A stretch of DNA of 64,000 bases from Prinia subflava (lineage: Eukaryota > Chordata > Aves > Passeriformes > Cisticolidae), in assembly GCF_021018805.1 (NCBI RefSeq), contig NC_086250.1:61567322-61631321 (forward strand), written 5' to 3'. The notes under the pieces are model-generated. The model worked only from the letters and a program-made list of their open reading frames with translations. It was not told where the DNA came from and did not search any database. Below are positions 58,257 through 64,000 of the stretch, one piece after another. The position numbers and the translations under genes are program-made. Each line of letters starts with the position of its first letter. Position 1 is the first letter of the stretch.

Positions 58257-59585
58257 GTGCGTGTCCAGCACAGGCACCTGCTCGCTCCTTCTGGCACCAT
58301 AAATGGGACTGATTTCAAAAGTTAAACAGCAATAACAGCATAACGTATCAGACATGTAAAATATTTTTAAAAATTAAATCCTTTGCCAGGCTGAAGGTCA
58401 AAGTCAAACAGGTCCTACAGAGTAGGGTCAGACAGAAACACTCCAGGAAAGCTGATACCGTGTTCCTTGCTATGCTGCAGCCAGGAAAATGAGATACAGT
58501 GAGTGTTGCTCCTGGAGGGAGCTGTAGAGGGGCCTTTGAAAGTGGAGCTAGTAGTTTAAAGCACAATATAATTACGTAGACTTTTAATTTTCCTCTTAAG
58601 ACCCTCCTCATAGCACTTAAAGAGTGTGGTATGGCTTCTTATCAGACCACAGAGGTAAATTAATAACCAGCTATTTGCATTTGTATAACTTGCCTGTGGT
58701 CATTGACAATACAGAGCGACAGAAAACCAGAATGGGTCAGGCTGGAAGGGACCATGGTGGGTCACCTGGTCCAACCTCCCTGCTCAAGCAGGGTCATTCT
58801 AGAGCACACTGCATCCATGTGTAGCCTCATCCTTCAGATGTCTCACAGGTGGGTGCTTTCAGAGGAAGCTCACAGTAAAATTTGCTAGGTAAGCTACATA
58901 TGTAGGTATATAACCCTGACTGCTGCTGAACTACAGCTTGCTAACAGATAACCTCAGGATTATAAAAATTATGAGATATTATTTTAAAAACATGTAAAAT
59001 CCATGCCTGTAGATCTCTTCTGTCAAATTTGTAACTAAGTTCAAACTGACAAAAGTTTTCTAAAATAAACTAACAGAATTACATTTCTACTTCATTCCAG
59101 TAGGACTAAGTAGACACCAACTAACAGACTAAGCAATGTAAAATATATAAGGTATTGTGGGAAACACACATACTAAAATTGCTTTGCCATTTGATGGTTT
59201 GCATAAGTTGAATCATTAGCACATAATCAGTGATTCATTAAGTCTGCATGGAAAACTTCATGATTTACAATGGAGGCGTGGATTTCTGTAACTCTTGTAT
59301 TAAGAAAAAAGGTGACTACACAAATGCTATAAAACTGAAGGTACAAGTACCAACATATATAAATACACAACAGGAATTTTTAAGATGAAACATGACTGAA
59401 ATTATGTCTTCAGGGAATATAGTTCTTTTGTAGCTTTACCTTTGAAATAATTAATAAGATTTTGTACAATTTTAAAGTTTTTGCAGCATGAATACACATT
59501 AATAGTGACTGCATTGTCTAACATTTTTATGAACATAGGTTTTGCCAGACAACCCCAGCCAACATATTTTTTTATTGCTTTCAAG
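58257..59585 (+). other. RELN: Intron 27 of window (1.3 kb)
   Basis: Contains a short minus-strand CR1 fragment (about 58722-58850). The rest is AT-rich. Acceptor ttttttattgctttcaag. Confidence 0.8.
58722..58850 (-). mobile_element. CR1 LINE 3' fragment (short)
   Basis: The + strand reads ccagaatgggtcaggctgga, agggaccatggtgggtcacc and ctccctgctcaagcagggtc, the reverse complement of a common CR1 3' region of birds. It fades out around 58850 and lacks the terminal ATTCTATG tail. Boundaries are approximate. Confidence 0.75.
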
Positions 59586-59779
59586 GGCTGCAGCCGGATG
59601 TTAGTTACAGTGGATTTGAACCTCACCAGTGCAGAATTCATCCAGTTTTATTTCATGTATGGATGTCTGATAACTCCTAATAACCGCAACCAAGGAGTGC
59701 TGCTGGAGTATTCTGTGAATGGTGGAATCACCTGGAACCTCTTAATGGAAATTTTCTATGATCAATTCAGCAAGCCTGG
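59586..59779 (+). CDS. RELN: Reelin exon 28 of 32: core of subrepeat 6B with Asp box
   Basis: 194 nt, phase 0 in and phase 2 out. Residues about 2558-2622. It encodes [20 protein letters not shown] (NLT sequon), [17 protein letters not shown], the Asp box YSVNGGITW and [11 protein letters not shown] with the Gly codon split gg/c. The donor is gtttgt, a poor match to the consensus. The only other nearby GT (59784) would shift the frame by four bases, so gtttgt is the supported site. Repeat 6 is the main ApoER2/VLDLR-binding unit. Confidence 0.94.
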
Positions 59780-60875
59780 GTTTGTAGATGACTTCTTTCT
59801 GCCTGTGTAAATTTCTCTGCTAAAGTCAGGTGGTCTCAAATGTTTCACAGAACCTGTGGGATATAGGACTGCTGTGGTTTGGATGTACGAGTTCAGCTTG
59901 TACAGTCTTACAGGTGTTTATGAATGGTCTTGGTGCACGTATTGAGAGCATCAGCATTTGTGCAGCTGCTAGGCAAGAAATACAAGAAAAGCTAGGAGCC
60001 TGTAACAGTCTGGTAGATTTGTAGATGGTAGCAGGAAGATAAATTAATAGCTACTGTAGTGATGTCTATCCTATTCTTAAAGTTGCTAACCTTTGCAATC
60101 TATTTCCTTATTGGCAAGATCATAAAATCACTGATTGTTATAAGTTAGTTATAAAATGGTGTGGAGAGGAGAAACTGCATTTCTGCAGTTATCCATCAAA
60201 AGAATGGATATACTCAAGCCCTACTTTCAGATGTTTGTGAGATTCAAAACACGCATATATGTGAGCTGACCTTTTTCTCACTGACTAATTTAAAAGATTC
60301 ACAGAAAATGAGGATGCGAGGGGCCCTTTATTTGTTATTTTATCTGAGCACACCAAGAAATCACTAGCACTTTAATTGGACATGAGATTTCAGTGTTCTG
60401 TTGTCTACTGTTGCAACTGAGCAGATAAAATTGTACTGGAACATTGCTATCTGCTGAATAGCTCCAGGTTGAAAAAAGAAATCTTTATTTTACTTCCACA
60501 CTCTCCTTCTTAACACTTCCCTTAATAAGGGCCTTATGGCCATACCCTGCTAGTCCAGACCATTGCATTCAGTCCCATAAGGACAGCTTGAGCAAGTGGG
60601 GTTGTTCAAACCATGCCACAGTCTGGGTGCTGACCCTTTCCACTTCTCCCTGAGCCCCTGTCCCAAGGATGACGTTGGGAGTGATCAGAAAGAATTTTGT
60701 TTCAGAAATATCTCCTAGAGGAATATAGGCTAGACCAGACTTTTTTCTTCTTTCCCAAATTCCACGTATTCTAGGAAACATTGGAATGGACATAGTCAAA
60801 GCAACCAGCACAGAGCATTGCAAAGTGTCCTACTCCTGCAGCTTTCCTACAACCAATTTCCACCTCTTCTTCCAG
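59780..60875 (+). other. RELN: Intron 28 of window (1.1 kb)
   Basis: Starts with the weak gtttgt donor. No transposon or gene recognised. Strong acceptor (cacctcttcttccag). Confidence 0.8.
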
Positions 60876-61132
60876 CTTTGTGAACATCCTCCTTCCCTAC
60901 GACGCCAAAGCCATCGGGACACGCTTCCGCTGGTGGCAGCCCAAGCACGACGGGCTGGACCAGAACGACTGGGCCGTGGACAACGTGCTGATCTCGGGCT
61001 CGGCCGACCAGCGCACCGTGATGCTGGACACCTTCAGCAGCGCGCCGCTGCCGCCGCACGAGCGCGCGCCCGCCGACGCGGGGCCCGCCGCCAGGGTCGC
61101 CTTCGACATGGCCCTGGAGGACAAGACCACGG
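60876..61132 (+). CDS. RELN: Reelin exon 29 of 32: end of 6B, C-t cleavage site, start of repeat 7
   Basis: 257 nt, phase 2 in and phase 1 out. Residues 2622-2708. It encodes [49 protein letters not shown] and then [20 protein letters not shown]. The C-t cleavage in mouse is between A2688 and D2689, here the gcc codon at 61072-61074 and gac at 61075-61077, within APADAGP. This is the most CpG-dense stretch of the window, especially 61036-61096, and its residues are shifted towards Ala, Arg and Pro compared with mammalian reelin as I recall it. Donor gtaaag. Confidence 0.96.
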
Positions 61133-61906
61133 GTAAAGCTTCCCCGGGCTCTGAGAGGAGCAGCAAGGAGCCACAGCAGTGATTCACAGATCTTGCTGAG
61201 CCTCTGAATCTCCCTCTCACTGGGATGCCGATCACAGACAATCCCATGGTTATAGAGGCCTTGCCTTCTGCTTTTTGTTCACAAAAAGCCAGACGAAAAG
61301 ATGTAATGCAGCTTTTTTAATGTATAAATTTATTTAGAAGATTAATTTATTAAAAAAAAATTGAAAAGTGCCAGTTTATTCTAAGCAAATTCTTATCCTG
61401 AGTGTCTGTTCCCTATTTTCTAACATTTTAAAATTTTCTTTAGGGAAGTTAAGTTACATTTTATGACTAAATTTTGTACAAGACACATTTCTGTATATTT
61501 AAAAGACTTAACAGCTACCAGTGCTGCAGTACACTTTGTGCAGACATGTAGGCAACACCCATTAGAAGGCTCTCCCAAAATGTTCTGTGCAATAGAAGTT
61601 CATATTTTAAATAAGTCTCAGATCCTTACTTCTTGAACATTAAAAAATAATGCTGTAATGCTTATATAAGAGAGTAGTAAGAGGTGCTTTCAGCAACAAA
61701 TGTGGTAAATCTAATACATATTTTTGTGGGAACAATGGGGTACTGACATTCTTACAAACAATACTCAGTAATTCTCATGTAGGCTGAAAAATAAAGCTAT
61801 GAATCATCTTTTTTGGTAATCCATAGCTTTATTTTGTGGTTAACACTATTCCCTATTTAATTTATATTCTCACTGTATATTACTGACATTGCCATTTACT
61901 TTCAAG
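61133..61906 (+). other. RELN: Intron 29 of window (774 bp)
   Basis: AT-rich, including an A9 run near 61353. Nothing else recognised. Acceptor catttactttcaag. Confidence 0.82.
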
Positions 61907-62061
61907 TGAATGAACACTGGTTATTCCATGACGATTGCTCAATTGAGAGATTTTGTGATTCTCCTGATGGTGTCATGATCTGCGGGAGCCACGACGGCAG
62001 AGAGGTCTATGCAGTCACCCACGACCTGACTCCTACAGAGGGCTGGATTATGCAGTTCAAG
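61907..62061 (+). CDS. RELN: Reelin exon 30 of 32: subrepeat 7A first half
   Basis: 155 nt, phase 1 in and phase 0 out. Residues about 2708-2759. It encodes [40 protein letters not shown] and [11 protein letters not shown]. It ends after QFK at phase 0, as in repeats 3 and 5. This region lies on the C-terminal side of the C-t cleavage and so is part of the fragment removed from the receptor-binding core. Donor gtacaa. Confidence 0.96.
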
Positions 62062-62864
62062 GTACAATCTGTCTGCAGTACAATTATTCAAAACCACATT
62101 TTGTTCCAGGTTTAAGTAGATCTTTCAGGAGGAAGGATGATGTCTAGGCCTACACAGGAGCCTGGGGAAACCCTCTGATGGGAAAAATGTTGTTATTAGC
62201 CCATCCTCATTTTCCCACGTACTTTGTGTTGGTCAGCTTTAATACCACAGGCTGTTCTCAGAGGTGACACATTCTTCTCTTCCAGCACTGCAGTTCCATG
62301 GATATCATCTAATAAGGATATTGCACATCTACCAGGTGCCTATTTTGCTACAGCTGCTGGTGAGGGAAAAGCAGCTCCACAGTAGTTCACTCTGCTCCTG
62401 TGTAGTCATGCATTCACATCAAACCTGCACCAAACTGACCTTCATACACCCTTTACGTAAGCTAAGGAAATAACCCAGCAATATATGGAAATGGCAAGAA
62501 ACCTTTGCACTTCCATCCATACAGGTGGTCTCCCTAATCTATGGCCTTCCCTGAAATATTCAAATCTCAGGTTGTGCAGGAGGGGATATTAACTTTGTTG
62601 TGTGGTACTGGGGTTTAAGGCACAACTGTCAAAATCTGGAAGTCCAGAAATGTGAGCTATCTAGAAGAAAACAAAATTCACGATATGGTGTCTGTTCTCA
62701 GTCTTGAGAATATCAAAAAGATCTGCAGTTGACTGGTACCATACGGGCACTGTCACTGCCATCATTTCAAGCAAAACTCTGCAGTCTGTTTTCAAGTTCA
62801 ACCAATTTTTTAATCTTCCCCACCACAATTAATTCTTAATTACTGATGATCTCTTCTTTATTAG
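62062..62864 (+). other. RELN: Intron 30 of window (803 bp)
   Basis: No element recognised. Acceptor ctcttctttattag. Confidence 0.82.
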
Positions 62865-63079
62865 GTTTCTGTTGGATGTAAAACCTCAGAAAAACTTGCA
62901 CAAAATCAGGTCCATGTGCAGTACTCCACTGACTTTGGCGTTAGCTGGAGTTACTTAGTACCTCAGTGCTTACCAGCCGATCCAAAATGTTCTGGGAGTG
63001 TCTCACAGCCATCTGTCTTCTTCCCCACAAAAGGATGGAAAAGAGTAACCTACACACTGCCTGAAAGCCTTGTGGGCAA
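62865..63079 (+). CDS. RELN: Reelin exon 31 of 32: subrepeat 7A with Asp box
   Basis: 215 nt, phase 0 in and phase 2 out. Residues about 2760-2831. It begins [20 protein letters not shown], contains the Asp box YSTDFGVSW and the cysteine loop [17 protein letters not shown], then [20 protein letters not shown] and aa of a split Asn codon. Equivalent in place and phase to exons 7 (3A) and 20 (5A). Donor gtaagt. A 285-bp intron follows with nothing recognised in it. Confidence 0.96.
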
Positions 63080-63364
63080 GTAAGTATGAATTTGCTACTC
63101 ATTTTATCTTGGATTGAGTACCTTCCTGGAAACACAACAGGACATCTGCCTATTCATTTTCTTTCAGGGAAATTGCAGAATAGCGGCAATCATGTTCATT
63201 ACATTATAGATATGTTAAAAAATTGATTTCAATAGATACTTTCACTAATTGTGGAAGCTCAGAAGATAGTACAGTCATTAGTATATTGTGTTTAATCACT
63301 TTTTTTCAACTGAGCAAAGTTGTTTTATGCATATGTTTGGTTTTCTTCATTCCTTCATATCTAG

Positions 63365-63542
63365 TCCTGTGAGGTTTCGGTTCTACCAGAAATACTCAGA
63401 TATGCAGTGGGCCATTGATAATTTCTACCTGGGCCCTGGTTGTCTGGAAAACTGTAGAGGTCATGGAGACTGCCTGAATGAGCAATGCATCTGTGATCCT
63501 GGGTATTCAGGTCCAAACTGCTACCTGACTCAGACACTGAAG
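63365..63542 (+). CDS. RELN: Reelin exon 32 of 32: end of 7A and all of EGF7
   Basis: 178 nt, phase 2 in and phase 0 out. Residues about 2831-2890. It encodes [25 protein letters not shown] and a complete EGF7 ([26 protein letters not shown]), then YLTQTLK. The EGF is unsplit, as in repeat 5. The frame continues open for some 220 bases past the donor gtaatt, but that sequence is not reelin. Subrepeat 7B begins in an exon beyond the window. Confidence 0.96.
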
Positions 63543-64000
63543 GTAATTTCATCGCACGTTTTAAAGAATGAATTTTGGTGTGTGTTTGACTGGAAAAGGG
63601 AGAGAGAAGAGACTGATCTCACTGGAAATTTATCTTTGACTCCTGTCAGCCTCAAGAAAATCAAATCCATTTTCAGCCCTTTCATCAGTTTTTTTAACAA
63701 AACTATCACTGCATTATTCAAGAATGGGTTTGTTGCTTTGAAAATAACACTTAGCCTGAATACATTGTGATAACGTTCACTGTTCATCTTTTAATCATCC
63801 TTATAGGATGTAAATCACCCCTGCACATATGGTTGTATTTGAACAAAATAGAAAGATTGTCTGTACTGTGAAAGAGCTTACTGCTCTTAAGCAAGCAAGT
63901 GGACTCTAGTTAGATATTGCTAATTTAAAAGTTAAAAAGTTGTCAGTTATCACGTCATTTGAATTATTATAACCTGTTGCTTTTCATCTGAAATACTAAT
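63543..64000 (+). other. RELN: Intron (5' part) after the last exon in the window
   Basis: AT-rich intronic sequence with no recognised element. The next expected exon (start of subrepeat 7B) is not present before 64000. Confidence 0.8.

Larger units (their letters stand above)
794..63542 (+). other. RELN: Reelin gene, internal part (32 exons)
   Basis: Thirty-two exons joined across GT-AG introns give 1925 codons without a stop, matching reelin from the end of subrepeat 2A to EGF7 (about residues 967-2890 in mouse numbering). Reelin is a secreted glycoprotein of about 3460 residues built from eight repeats, each A subrepeat - EGF - B subrepeat. The central repeats bind ApoER2 and VLDLR and signal through Dab1. 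The window lacks the first exons, promoter, repeat 1, repeats 7B and 8 and the polyadenylation site. Identity rests on near-complete residue agreement with the mammalian protein as I know it, six EGF modules of the C-x3-C-SGHG-x-C type, and ten Asp boxes (S-x-D/N-x-G-x-T/S-W or close variants). Residue numbers below are mouse numbers derived by codon counting. Confidence 0.98.

Noticed and set aside
60940..61110. Possible CpG-island promoter
   Set aside because: The CpG density follows the coding exon exactly and stops at its borders. There is no evidence of a transcription start inside the gene.
794..63542. U12-type (AT-AC or GTATCCTT) introns
   Set aside because: All 31 introns checked are GT-AG, and no donor reads as the U12 consensus.
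1..64000. tRNA, rRNA, CRISPR array, operon or integrated virus
   Set aside because: I looked for these on both strands and saw no cloverleaf, rRNA block, regular spacer array, or retroviral LTR/gag/env pattern. The only mobile-element remains are CR1 LINEs.

Overview
This is a vertebrate, almost certainly avian, window that lies wholly inside one gene, reelin (RELN), transcribed on the + strand. Bird origin is indicated by the very short introns for this gene and by fossils of chicken-repeat-1 (CR1) LINEs. A passerine is possible but not shown.

Thirty-two coding exons can be placed to the base between 794 and 63542. Every one of the 31 introns is GT-AG. The exons join in one open frame of 5775 nt (1925 codons) that enters and leaves the window at phase 0. 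The protein runs from the end of reelin subrepeat 2A, through repeats 3, 4, 5 and 6, to the EGF module of repeat 7. It includes six complete EGF modules (EGF2 to EGF7) and ten Asp-box motifs. Counting codons from the first exon reproduces the published mouse positions of five functional sites: the N-t cleavage site (P1244/A1245), the dimer cysteine C2101, the receptor-binding lysines K2360 and K2467, and the C-t cleavage site (A2688/D2689). This needs a single one-residue insertion, in subrepeat 3A. The gene start (signal peptide, F-spondin-like region, repeat 1) and end (subrepeat 7B, repeat 8, basic tail) lie outside the window.

Layout: repeat 2 in 794-15349; repeat 3 from 15719 to about 31686; repeat 4 to about 39766; repeat 5 to 50211; repeat 6 to about 61132; repeat 7A plus EGF7 to 63542. 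Introns range from 78 bp to 6.6 kb. They hold three minus-strand CR1 fragments, a compound pentanucleotide microsatellite that looks like the 3' tail of one of them, a TG/TA tract enclosed by a long imperfect inverted repeat, two compact hairpins, and several low-complexity tracts. No second protein gene, RNA gene, promoter or terminator can be supported.

The product is a secreted extracellular-matrix glycoprotein. The exons here encode the central fragment released by the N-t and C-t cleavages, which binds ApoER2/VLDLR and triggers Dab1 phosphorylation during neuronal migration. The most notable structural signal is a strict alternation of intron positions between even and odd reelin repeats, which suggests growth by duplication of a two-repeat block.
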